A stretch of DNA of 64,000 nt from Sphingobium sp. TCM1 (GTDB taxonomy: Bacteria > Pseudomonadota > Alphaproteobacteria > Sphingomonadales > Sphingomonadaceae), in NCBI RefSeq assembly GCF_001650725.1, contig NZ_LXVX01000002.1, forward strand, positions 124,001 to 188,000, read 5' to 3'. Within the stretch, counting starts at the first letter, position 1. Each line of letters opens with the position of its first letter. A program made the position numbers and the translations under genes. The notes beneath the pieces are model-generated. The model was given only the letters and a program-made list of their open reading frames with translations. It ran no database searches and was not told where the DNA came from. Shown here one piece after another: positions 56,640 to 64,000 of the stretch.

Positions 56640-57250
56640 TCGGCGGAAGATGGCGACTTGGACTTGCCGACCTTGGGTTCCTCACCCTTCATCAGCCGGG
56701 CGATATTGGCGCGGTGCCGCCACAGCACGATCAGGGCGAGCGCCAGCGCCACCGGCACCAGGCCGAGCCTCCCGAAGGCCCACATCGCGATCGGCGCGCT
56801 GACCGCCGCCGACATACCCCCGACCGACGACCATTTCGTCCCGAACAGCGCGCCCAGCCAGACCAGCGCGAAGACGATCCCGGCGGGCCAATGAAGCGCC
56901 GTCACCACCCCCATCATCGTCGCAACGCCCTTGCCCCCGGCAAAGCGCAGCCACACCGGATAGCAATGGCCGATAAACGCCATCGCCCCCGCCATCGGCC
57001 CGCCGCCATCGACCAGTGCCGCGCCGATCAGCACCGCCGCCGCACCCTTCAGCAGGTCGAGCAGCAAGGTCGCGGCGGCAAGCCCCTTGCGTCCGGTACG
57101 CAGCACATTGGTCGCGCCGATATTGCCCGATCCGATCTGCCGCAGGTCGCCCGCGCCGGTAACGCGGGTCAGGATCAGGCCGAAGGGGACGGAACCGAGC
57201 AGATAGCCCAGCACCAGGACGAAAGCGGGAAGAAGCCAGGGAGGTGTCAT
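56636..57250 (-). CDS. plsY: Acyl-phosphate glycerol-3-phosphate acyltransferase PlsY
   Basis: Inner-membrane acyltransferase making lysophosphatidic acid from acyl-phosphate, 204 aa with about five helices. Motif 1 is GSGNIGATNVLRTG, motif 2 is HCYPVWLRFAGGKGVAT, and the third loop has WSSVGG. The tail ends in charged residues (KGEEPKVGKSKSPSSAE). The stop overlaps dprA. Confidence 0.94.
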   Translation of the reverse strand: MTPPWLLPAFVLVLGYLLGSVPFGLILTRVTGAGDLRQIGSGNIGATNVLRTGRKGLAAATLLLDLLKGAAAVLIGAALVDGGGPMAGAMAFIGHCYPVWLRFAGGKGVATMMGVVTALHWPAGIVFALVWLGALFGTKWSSVGGMSAAVSAPIAMWAFGRLGLVPVALALALIVLWRHRANIARLMKGEEPKVGKSKSPSSAE

Positions 57251-57513
57251 GATGTCAGCCGATAGAAGTTGCGCGCGACCATAGCGTGGCGGACGCCATG
57301 GGCAATGCCGGAATGAACGACCCCGTCCGCAGCATCCGGCGATAAATGATTCTTATGCACTTCTTGCCACAATTATGTCCTTGGAATCATCAATGTGACA
57401 AACGCGCACAACTGTCCATTTCGTTGTCGACTTCGCCCTGTCTCGCTGTCGGCTGGAGCCCGGGCGGGGCCGAGCGCCTTGACAGCGCCGCCCGGCCCGA
57501 CAAGACAGCGGCC

Positions 57514-58317
57514 ATGACGGTCGCACCAGACGCTCCCATCCTCTTCTTCGATTCCGGCGTCGGCGGGCTTTCCATCCTCGCTCCCGCCAGGGCCGCGCTG
57601 CCGACAGCGCCGATCGTCTATGCCGCCGACAGCGCCGGCTTTCCCTATGGCACCAAGAGCGAGGCGGAGATCGCAGCGCGCGTCCCCGCCCTGCTCGGAC
57701 GGCTGGTCGAGCGCTACCGGCCCCGCCTCGCCGTCATCGCCTGCAACACCGCCTCGACCATCGCGCTCCAGCATGTCCGCGCCGCGCTCGACATTCCCGT
57801 GGTCGGCACCGTCCCGGCGATCAAGCCCGCCGCCCTGCTCTCCAGAAGCCGCGTCTTCGGCGTGCTCGGCACCGACGCCACCGTGCGCCAGCCCTATGTG
57901 GATCGCCTCGCCGCCGAACATGGCGCGGACTGCACCGTGCTGCGCCACGGCTCCGCCGCGCTGGTGCAACTGGCCGAAGCCAAGCTGCGCGGCGAGCCGC
58001 TCGACCCGCAGGTCGCCCGCGACGCGCTCGCCGGCCTGATCGAGCAGCCGGGCGGCGACCGGATGGACATGGTCGTCCTCGCCTGCACCCATTTTCCGCT
58101 GGTCGAGCAGGAACTGGCCGCCGCCGCGCCCCATCCCATGGGGTTCGTCCATGGTGGCGATGGCATCGCCCGCCGCATCCGCTTTCTGACGCAGGGCCAG
58201 CCCTGGCCCGACACTCCGGCGCCCGGCATCGCGGTCTTCACCCGCGTGGACCAGAGGGTGGACGCGCTTCGCCCGGCGCTCGCAGCCTATGGCCTCGACC
58301 GCATCGACGCGCTTTGA
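57514..58317 (+). CDS. murI: Glutamate racemase
   Basis: Makes D-glutamate for peptidoglycan, 267 aa from the ATG at 57514. Catalytic cysteines are C77 in AVIACNTAST and C191 in VVLACTHFPL; the substrate loop is FFDSGVGGLSIL. Upstream the frame stays open into a 263-bp gap shared with plsY; no other gene is visible there. Confidence 0.93.
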   Translation: MTVAPDAPILFFDSGVGGLSILAPARAALPTAPIVYAADSAGFPYGTKSEAEIAARVPALLGRLVERYRPRLAVIACNTASTIALQHVRAALDIPVVGTVPAIKPAALLSRSRVFGVLGTDATVRQPYVDRLAAEHGADCTVLRHGSAALVQLAEAKLRGEPLDPQVARDALAGLIEQPGGDRMDMVVLACTHFPLVEQELAAAAPHPMGFVHGGDGIARRIRFLTQGQPWPDTPAPGIAVFTRVDQRVDALRPALAAYGLDRIDAL

Positions 58318-58366
58318 ACGACCCGCTTTGAAAGGCATGGGCCATTTGTCCAATGGCCAAGCGCGT

Positions 58367-58381
58367 CTATCACAGTGATAG
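58367..58381. promoter_or_regulatory. 15-bp perfect palindrome upstream of hemA
   Basis: CTATCAC-A-GTGATAG is an exact dyad 131 bases ahead of the hemA start. A second dyad, GGCCATT/AATGGCC with a 5-base loop (58340-58358), lies just before it and may end the murI transcript. The regulator is not identified. Confidence 0.5.
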
Positions 58382-58511
58382 GTATTTCTCCCTAACGTTG
58401 CGAGCGGTTATCGCTGGTAATGGAAGGGCCGCGCAGGTAAATGCGGCGCTAGAGGCAGAGGATGGCGCCGCGACGAAAGACAGCGCGCGAGGAAACGGGA
58501 AGACAGGCGTA

Positions 58512-59738
58512 GTGAACTACAAACATATCTTTTCGCAAGCGATCGACCGCCTCCATGAGGAAGGCCGCTATCGGGTGTTCATCGATATCCTGCGTAATCG
58601 CGGCTCCTATCCCAACGCCCGCTGCTTTCACGGCCATAACGGTCCCAAGCCGATCACCGTATGGTGCTCCAACGACTATCTTGCCATGGGCCAGCATCCC
58701 AAGGTCGTCGCCGCCATGGAGGAAGCGCTGCACGATGTCGGCGCCGGTTCGGGCGGCACCCGCAATATCGGCGGCAACACCCATTATCATGTCGACCTGG
58801 AGGCGGAACTCGCCGACCTGCACGGCAAGGAAGGGGCGCTGCTTTTCACGTCGGGCTATGTCTCGAATGAGGCGACCCTCTCCACCCTCGCCAAGCTGCT
58901 GCCGGGCTGCATCATCTTTTCCGACGAGTTGAACCATGCCTCGATGATCGCGGGCATACGCAATTCGGGTTGCGAGAAGCGCGTCTTCCGCCACAATGAC
59001 GTCGACCATCTGCGCGAACTGCTCGCCGCCGAAGACCCCGACGCCCCGAAGCTGATCGCCTTCGAAAGCGTCTATTCGATGGACGGCGACGTCGCGCCGA
59101 TCGCCGAAATCTGCGACCTTGCCGATGAATATAACGCACTGACCTATCTCGACGAAGTCCATGCCGTGGGCATGTATGGCGCGCGCGGCGGCGGCATCTC
59201 CGAACGGGACGAGGTGGCCGGCCGCCTGACCATCATCGAAGGCACTCTGGGCAAGGCGTTCGGCGTCATGGGTGGCTATATCGCCGCCGACCAGATGATC
59301 ATCGACGTAATCCGCAGCTATGCGCCCGGCTTCATCTTTACCACCTCGCTCTCCCCCGTGCTGGTCGCGGGCGTGCTGGCGAGCGTGCGCCACCTCAAGG
59401 GGTCGAGCGAGGAACGCGAAGGCCAGCAGGCCTCTGCCGCGCTCCTGAAGCGTCTGATGGCCGAAGCGGGCCTGCCGGTCATGAACTCCGTCACGCATAT
59501 CGTGCCGCTGATGGTGGGCGACCCGGTCAAGGCCAAGCGGATCAGCGACATATTGCTCGCCGAATATGGCGCCTATGTGCAACCTATTAACTACCCCACC
59601 GTCCCCCGCGGCACCGAACGCCTGCGCTTCACGCCGGGGCCGGCGCATAGCGAAGCGATGATGCGCGACCTGGTATCCGCGCTGGTCGAAATCTGGGACC
59701 GGCTGGACCTGGAAAAGGCGGAACGTCAGGCGGCCTAG
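58512..59738 (+). CDS. hemA: 5-aminolevulinate synthase
   Basis: PLP enzyme condensing glycine and succinyl-CoA, the C4 route of haem synthesis used by alphaproteobacteria; 408 aa from a GTG start. The frame is open a further 53 codons upstream, but the family start [23 protein letters not shown] begins at this GTG. The PLP lysine is K248 in [35 protein letters not shown] and [12 protein letters not shown] are hallmarks. Confidence 0.95.
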   Translation: MNYKHIFSQAIDRLHEEGRYRVFIDILRNRGSYPNARCFHGHNGPKPITVWCSNDYLAMGQHPKVVAAMEEALHDVGAGSGGTRNIGGNTHYHVDLEAELADLHGKEGALLFTSGYVSNEATLSTLAKLLPGCIIFSDELNHASMIAGIRNSGCEKRVFRHNDVDHLRELLAAEDPDAPKLIAFESVYSMDGDVAPIAEICDLADEYNALTYLDEVHAVGMYGARGGGISERDEVAGRLTIIEGTLGKAFGVMGGYIAADQMIIDVIRSYAPGFIFTTSLSPVLVAGVLASVRHLKGSSEEREGQQASAALLKRLMAEAGLPVMNSVTHIVPLMVGDPVKAKRISDILLAEYGAYVQPINYPTVPRGTERLRFTPGPAHSEAMMRDLVSALVEIWDRLDLEKAERQAA

Positions 59739-59745
59739 GGGCGGC

Positions 59746-60387
59746 TCAAACGCGGATCACGCCGCCCCTCACCGCATAGCCGCGATAGAGCGTCCGGCTG
59801 TGCGGAAAGCCGCCCATGTCCTGGGCGATCCGCTCGATTGCCGGCTTTAGGTCGCGCCTCGGCGACACATGGAAACGTTCCAGCCAACCGAACAGCGCCC
59901 GGCGCCACAGTGCCGGCAACCGGTCCTGTTGGCCGAAATCGACGATCTCCAGCCGACCGCCCGGCGCGACGCAACGCGCAGCCTGCGCCAGTGCCATCTC
60001 CCATTCCGGGATCATCGACAGCGCATAGCTGATGAAGACCCGCTCGAACCGCGCCCGGCCAAACAGCGCCGCCGCGTCGAAACCGCAGGCATCGCCCCGC
60101 GCCAGTACGACCCGTTCGCCCATGCCCGCCTTCGTCACCGAAGCCCGCGCCGTCTCCAGCATCGTCTCGCTGATATCGACGCCATAGAGCCGCGCGGTGG
60201 GCCAGGCCTTGCCCACCGCGATCAGGTTGCGCCCGGTGCCGCAGCCAATCTCCAGTACAGCCCCGCCCGCCGGCGGATCGAGATCGGCGATCAGTCCGTC
60301 GCGCCCCAGCAGATAATATTTGCGGGTCAGGTCATAGATATGACGCTGGTAGCGATAGACCCCGTCCATCAACTGGCCGTGGCTCAT
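59746..60387 (-). CDS. btaB: Betaine lipid N-methyltransferase BtaB
   Basis: 213-aa SAM-dependent methyltransferase. The N-terminus MDGVYRYQRHIYDLTRKYYLLGRD and the SAM motif VLEIGCGTGRNLIAVG match BtaB, which trimethylates the diacylglyceryl-homoserine made by BtaA to the betaine lipid DGTS. It overlaps btaA by 4 bp, which supports the assignment. The same enzyme class alone could be a generic methyltransferase. Confidence 0.87.
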   Translation of the reverse strand: MSHGQLMDGVYRYQRHIYDLTRKYYLLGRDGLIADLDPPAGGAVLEIGCGTGRNLIAVGKAWPTARLYGVDISETMLETARASVTKAGMGERVVLARGDACGFDAAALFGRARFERVFISYALSMIPEWEMALAQAARCVAPGGRLEIVDFGQQDRLPALWRRALFGWLERFHVSPRRDLKPAIERIAQDMGGFPHSRTLYRGYAVRGGVIRV

Positions 60388-61628
60388 CGCTCGCCCTTCA
60401 GCACATAGAGATGGACCCCGCCATAGATGGCGGACCGGTCGCGCGCAGTATAATCGCGCGACGCCTCGGCCCTGTAATCCCAGCGGCTGAGCACCTCGTC
60501 GATCACCCGGCCCGGCAATATGCTCGGCTCCCCGGCGGTGCGGAACAGCACCCGCGCGCCCGGCCTGGCCGTCCGCGTGATCTGCGCCCAGAGCGCGTTC
60601 AGCTGCTCGTCGTCCATCCAGTCCTGCGCGTCGAGCAGGATGTAGCGGTCGCAGGAGGCGGCCGGCTGGCCGGCGAGGAAATCGGTGAAATTGATGTGCC
60701 GCACGTCGACACGGCTTGCCCGCATCCGCACCGCATCATGGTTCGCCGCCTGGAGATAGGGCGGTAACGGCCCCTCGGCTTGCCCGTTTTTGGCGGCATA
60801 ACCCCGCCCAAAGGCCTGCACCGCGAAATAATTGTCCTTGAGGTCGAAGTCGCAGGCCAGCTTCTTCAGCCGGGCCTTGAGCACATTGTCCATCCGCTCG
60901 TCCCCGGCCAGCGCCTCGAACTGGGCCGGCGGGATGCCCAGGCCGAACAGCGAGGCTGGCTGGCTGGTCAGCCAGCGCACGAAGCCCTTGTCGAAGATCG
61001 GCGCCAGTTCGCGTTCGAAGATCATGCGCTGCTCCTCGATGCTCCGGGCATCCAGCATCCGCCTGGGGTTCACCCCATGCACCCGCGCCAGCAGATGCGC
61101 CGCGCCGATGAAGCGGCCGAGCAGACCATGCTTGTAGATGCCGCGTGCGAAACCACCGATGCGCCGTCGCCCGATCAGGTCGCGCCCTTCCCAGTAGCGC
61201 CGCGTCGCTTCGTCCAGATGCGGCGCGACGATCTCGCGATAGGCGGCGACATTGTCCTTGCTGTCCGCCTGCGCGAAGAAACGGTGGAAGGCGCCATGGT
61301 CGGGCAAGGTCCGCGCCGCCGCCAGCTTGAGCTTGTTGAGCGCGATATGCGCGGTGTTGAGGTCAACCGCCGTGATCTTCGCCGGATCGGCGGTCAGGTA
61401 GGACAGGACGTTGCAGCCGCCCGATGCGATCGTCACCACATGGCTGTCGGGCGTGATCGCCAGCGCCTCCATGTCCACCGCCGGGTCTTCCCAGATTTGC
61501 GCATAGACCAGGCCGCGAAAGGCGAAGGTGAAGGCGCGCTCCAGCAAGCCCTGCTTCGACAGGTGGCGATGGCGATGCACCGCGTCGGTGATTTTCTGAT
61601 GGCCATTCTGGTCGGCTGTGGCTGCCAT
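60384..61628 (-). CDS. btaA: Diacylglycerol 3-amino-3-carboxypropyltransferase BtaA (DUF3419)
   Basis: 414 aa from the ATG at 61628 (GAGGAG 7 bases upstream). DUF3419/BtaA sequence throughout: FTFAFRGLVYAQIWEDPAVDMEAL, TIASGGCNVLSYL, AVDLNTAHIALNKLKLAA, then DRYILLDAQDWMDDEQLNALWAQI. BtaA transfers the aminocarboxypropyl group of SAM to diacylglycerol as the first step to betaine lipid, a phosphorus-free membrane lipid usually made under phosphate limitation. A Pho-box-like array lies upstream. Confidence 0.9.
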   Translation of the reverse strand: MAATADQNGHQKITDAVHRHRHLSKQGLLERAFTFAFRGLVYAQIWEDPAVDMEALAITPDSHVVTIASGGCNVLSYLTADPAKITAVDLNTAHIALNKLKLAAARTLPDHGAFHRFFAQADSKDNVAAYREIVAPHLDEATRRYWEGRDLIGRRRIGGFARGIYKHGLLGRFIGAAHLLARVHGVNPRRMLDARSIEEQRMIFERELAPIFDKGFVRWLTSQPASLFGLGIPPAQFEALAGDERMDNVLKARLKKLACDFDLKDNYFAVQAFGRGYAAKNGQAEGPLPPYLQAANHDAVRMRASRVDVRHINFTDFLAGQPAASCDRYILLDAQDWMDDEQLNALWAQITRTARPGARVLFRTAGEPSILPGRVIDEVLSRWDYRAEASRDYTARDRSAIYGGVHLYVLKGER

Positions 61629-61673
61629 GGCTGCACTCCTCGCTGCCGGGTCGTTCCGGGGCCGATAGGGCAA

Positions 61674-61717
61674 TGGCATGTCGTCCGCATGACTTGCCGG
61701 TTACGGGGCGATGACTG
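61674..61717 (-). promoter_or_regulatory. Pho-box-like array upstream of btaA
   Basis: Read on the minus strand, four 7-mers recur every 11 bases: CAGTCAT, CCGTAAC, AAGTCAT, ACGACAT. Against CTGTCAT they match at 6, 4, 5 and 4 of 7 positions. The 11-bp period is that of PhoB sites. It ends 45 bases ahead of the btaA start and lies in the gap to the divergent exonuclease gene. Confidence 0.5.
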
Positions 61718-61773
61718 TCTTTTGGGAAACGCCCTTGCGGAACCGGGACGCCCTCTCCCATCTTGTATGGCCG

Positions 61774-62766
61774 ATGGACCACTGGATCGAACCCCACCCG
61801 ACCGGCATCTATGTCCGCCCCGCCGATGCGTGGATCGATCCTTCGCTGCCGCGGGAACGGGCGCTGGTGACGCACGGCCATGCCGATCATGCGCGCGGCG
61901 GCCACGGCCATGTCTGGGCGACCCGCGAGACGCTGTCGATCATGGCACTGCGCTACGGCACCGCCGGCGGCACGGCGGTGGGCTATGGCGAGGAGGTCCG
62001 GATGGGCGGGGTGACGATCCGCTACGTCCCCGCCGGCCATGTGCTGGGGTCTGCTCAGATATGGCTCGAACATGCGGGCGAGCGGGTGGTCGTGACCGGC
62101 GATTACAAACGCCGGCCCGATCCCACCTGCCTGCCCTTCGAGCCGGTGCCCTGCGATATTTTCGTGACGGAGGCGACCTTCGGCCTCCCCGTCTTCCGCC
62201 ATCCCGACACCGGCAGCGAAATGGACCGGCTGCTCGCCGCGCTCCACGCCCACCCCGATCGCTGCGTGCTGGTCGGCGCCTACGCGCTGGGCAAGGCGCA
62301 GCGGGTGATCTGCGAACTCAGGGCGCGCGGTCATCATGATGCCATCTATATCCATGGCGCACTGGAGCGGATGTGCGCCCTCTATGCGGACTTCGGTGTC
62401 GAACTGGGCGAACTGCGTCCCGCGACGGGCGTGCCCGCAAAGGAGATGCGCGGCCACATCGTCGTCTCCCCACCCTCCGCGCTCAACGATCGCTGGAGCC
62501 GCCGCCTGCCCGATCCCATCACCGCGATGGCGTCCGGCTGGATGCGGGTGCGCCAGCGCGCGCGGCAGAAGAATGTAGAACTGCCCCTCGTCATTTCCGA
62601 CCATGCCGACTGGGACGAATTGACCGACACGATACGCGAAGTCGCGCCGGCCGAAACCTGGATCACCCATGGGCGCGAGGAGGCGCTGCTCCACTGGTGC
62701 ATGACCCACCAGATCCGCGCCCGCGCGCTGGCGCTGGTGGGGCGCGAAGACGAGGATGAAGGGTGA
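61774..62766 (+). CDS. Ligase-associated DNA exonuclease (metallo-beta-lactamase fold)
   Basis: 330 aa from the ATG at 61774. The metal motif THGHADHARGG (H34, H36, D38, H39) and VTGDYKRRPDP are characteristic of the SNM1/beta-CASP-like nucleases found next to bacterial ATP-dependent DNA ligases. The ligase gene follows directly, after a palindromic repeat. The pair is thought to act in repair of DNA damage such as cross-links; that comes from the family. Confidence 0.88.
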   Translation: MDHWIEPHPTGIYVRPADAWIDPSLPRERALVTHGHADHARGGHGHVWATRETLSIMALRYGTAGGTAVGYGEEVRMGGVTIRYVPAGHVLGSAQIWLEHAGERVVVTGDYKRRPDPTCLPFEPVPCDIFVTEATFGLPVFRHPDTGSEMDRLLAALHAHPDRCVLVGAYALGKAQRVICELRARGHHDAIYIHGALERMCALYADFGVELGELRPATGVPAKEMRGHIVVSPPSALNDRWSRRLPDPITAMASGWMRVRQRARQKNVELPLVISDHADWDELTDTIREVAPAETWITHGREEALLHWCMTHQIRARALALVGREDEDEG

Positions 62767-62784
62767 TGGACAAACGCACAGCAT

Positions 62785-62858
62785 CCGTTCGTTTCGAGCG
62801 CAGTCGAGAAGCGGATAGGGTGGTTACAGCGTTTCTCGACTGCGCTCGAAACGAACGG
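62785..62858. repeat. Long near-perfect inverted repeat before the ligase gene
   Basis: Two 28-base arms (62785-62812 and 62831-62858) are complementary at 27 of 28 positions around an 18-base loop. The arms begin CCGTTCGTTTCGAGCGCAGT, so the core differs from the CTGAGCC family although the ends CCGTTCG/CGAACGG are shared. The final GG starts the ribosome-binding GGAGGT of the ligase gene. Confidence 0.9.
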
Positions 62859-62867
62859 AGGTAGGTG

Positions 62868-64000
62868 ATGCGCGCCTTCTCTCAACTCCTCGACGGCCTG
62901 GTCTACACTCGTTCGCGCAACGGCAAGCTGGACCTGATCGCCGCCTATATGCGCGACGCGCCCGATCCCGACCGGGGCTGGGCGCTGGCGGCGCTGACCG
63001 GCAATCTCGACCTCAAAGCCGTCAAATCCTCCGCCATCGGCGAGATGATCCGCGCCCGCACCGATCCGGTCCTTTATGAAATGAGCCGCGACTATGTCGG
63101 CGACCTTGCCGAAACCGTCGCCCTGCTCTGGCCGAAGAGAGAGGACCAACCCGCCGAACTGGATGACGGGTCGCTCAGCCTCTCGGCCGTGATCGAGCGC
63201 CTGCACGGCGTCAGCCGCGCCGCCGCACCCGATGCGCTGGCGCAGATGATGGACCATCTCGACGCCTCGGGCCGCTTCGCGCTGCTGAAACTTGCCACCG
63301 GCGGGCTTCGGGTGGGCATTTCCGCCCGCCTCGCCAAGACCGGCTTCGCCCAGGGCTTCGGCCTTGACGTCGATGATGTCGAACAGGTCTGGCACGCCCT
63401 CGCCCCGCCCTATGCCGCGCTGTTCGACTGGGCCGAAGGGCGCAGCGGCCGGCCGGATCCGGAAGGCACACCCTATTTCCGTCCCTTCATGCTCGCCCAC
63501 CCGCTGGAGGCCGAGAGCGTCGATCTCGCTGACTATGCCGCCGAATGGAAATGGGACGGCATCCGCATCCAGATCGTCGGTACGGGTGGCGAAACCCGCC
63601 TCTACAGCCGCGCGGGCGACGATATTTCAGGCAGCTTCCCGGAGATCGCGGCGGCCTTCACCGGCCATGCCGTGCTGGACGGCGAACTGCTGGTGAAGGG
63701 CGCGTTTCAGGGCGGGGAAGCCGCCAGCTTCAACGCCCTGCAACAAAGGCTCGGCCGCAAGGCGGTCAGCGCGAAGATGATGGACGACTATCCCGCCTTC
63801 GTCCGCCTCTATGATCTGCTGATCGAACGCGACACCGACCTGCGCGCCCTCCCCTGGCACCAACGGCGCGCCCGGCTCGAAGCCTATATGCCCCAGCTTC
63901 CGCCGGATCGTTTCGATCTCTCCGCCATCATCGACGCGCCGGATTTCGATGCTCTGGCCGACATCCGCGCCGGCGCCCGCGACGCCGCGATCGAAGGGGT
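62868..64000 (+). CDS. ATP-dependent DNA ligase (partial)
   Basis: The first 377 codons; the 3' end is outside the window. An N-terminal ligase domain (MRAFSQLLDGLVYTRSRNGKL) leads to the adenylation domain with the nucleotidyl-lysine K228 in AEWKWDGIRIQ and LDGELLV as motif III. Ligases of this type are found with the exonuclease just upstream and often an Lhr-like helicase; whether that gene follows cannot be seen. GGAGGT lies 5 bases ahead of the ATG. Confidence 0.92.
   Translation, partial: MRAFSQLLDGLVYTRSRNGKLDLIAAYMRDAPDPDRGWALAALTGNLDLKAVKSSAIGEMIRARTDPVLYEMSRDYVGDLAETVALLWPKREDQPAELDDGSLSLSAVIERLHGVSRAAAPDALAQMMDHLDASGRFALLKLATGGLRVGISARLAKTGFAQGFGLDVDDVEQVWHALAPPYAALFDWAEGRSGRPDPEGTPYFRPFMLAHPLEAESVDLADYAAEWKWDGIRIQIVGTGGETRLYSRAGDDISGSFPEIAAAFTGHAVLDGELLVKGAFQGGEAASFNALQQRLGRKAVSAKMMDDYPAFVRLYDLLIERDTDLRALPWHQRRARLEAYMPQLPPDRFDLSAIIDAPDFDALADIRAGARDAAIEG

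Overview
The window is GC-rich, densely packed chromosomal DNA from an alphaproteobacterium, most likely a member of the Sphingomonadaceae (Sphingomonas/Sphingobium type). The reasons are the gene neighbourhoods (zapA-6S RNA-fau, plsY-dprA-topA, lepB-rnc-era, 5-aminolevulinate synthase instead of the glutamate route), the phosphoglycerate kinase/GAPDH/transketolase/class I aldolase cluster, and many short palindromic intergenic repeats whose arms read like GTTCGCCCTGAGCCTGTCGA. The genus is an inference. I see no prophage, insertion sequence, transposase or CRISPR array.

Layout. 1-1215 (minus): start of the respiratory complex I operon, nuoA-nuoB-nuoC, cut by the window edge. 1343-3135 (minus): efp, a small secreted protein and an inositol-monophosphatase-family gene. 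3238-6303 (minus): an M23 peptidase and an L,D-transpeptidase that overlap, a short cation diffusion facilitator and a thiE-like gene. 6456-13227: central carbon genes tkt, gap, pgk and class I fda on the minus strand, with an MFS gene lying in reverse between pgk and fda. 13407-15955 (plus): a small coiled-coil protein, zapA, 6S RNA, fau, a DUF2842 protein, a Fur-box-like site and an aquaporin. 16023-16415: three tandem tRNA-Asp genes. 16458-23660: an AI-2E-family permease, a secreted protein, the branched-chain 2-oxoacid dehydrogenase operon (E1alpha, E1beta, E2), thyA and a degenerate RadC/JAB-like gene.

23765-34928: after tRNA-Pro and a 25-bp perfect palindrome comes the most interesting block, eight co-directional genes: a TldD homologue with a twin-arginine signal, its TldE/PmbA partner, a DUF4159 protein, a MoxR AAA+ ATPase, a DUF58 protein, a BatA-like membrane protein and two large membrane proteins. 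The last four genes overlap by 4 bp at each junction. I read it as a candidate envelope-associated protease plus MoxR chaperone system of unknown substrate.

34913-45988: mixed metabolism, including an RNase-H-fold nuclease, a spermidine-synthase-like gene, phosphoglucomutase, a DUF2490 protein, purQ/purS, a 49-residue membrane protein, a TauE/SafE permease, purC, a Tat-exported PLP enzyme, a LysR/SDR divergent pair and an amino-acid-type 2-oxoglutarate dioxygenase. 46083-52138: gor, pgi, then lepB-rnc-era with a GIY-YIG gene and repeats placed between rnc and era. 52258-57250 (minus): topA, a DUF1275 gene, dprA, plsY. 57514-64000: murI, hemA, the betaine-lipid genes btaA/btaB with a Pho-box-like array, and a ligase-associated exonuclease plus ATP-dependent DNA ligase (cut by the window end).

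Short dispersed repeats are the second theme. One is translated in frame inside the E2 gene, several sit inside operons, and two end exactly where a Shine-Dalgarno sequence begins (era and the DNA ligase).
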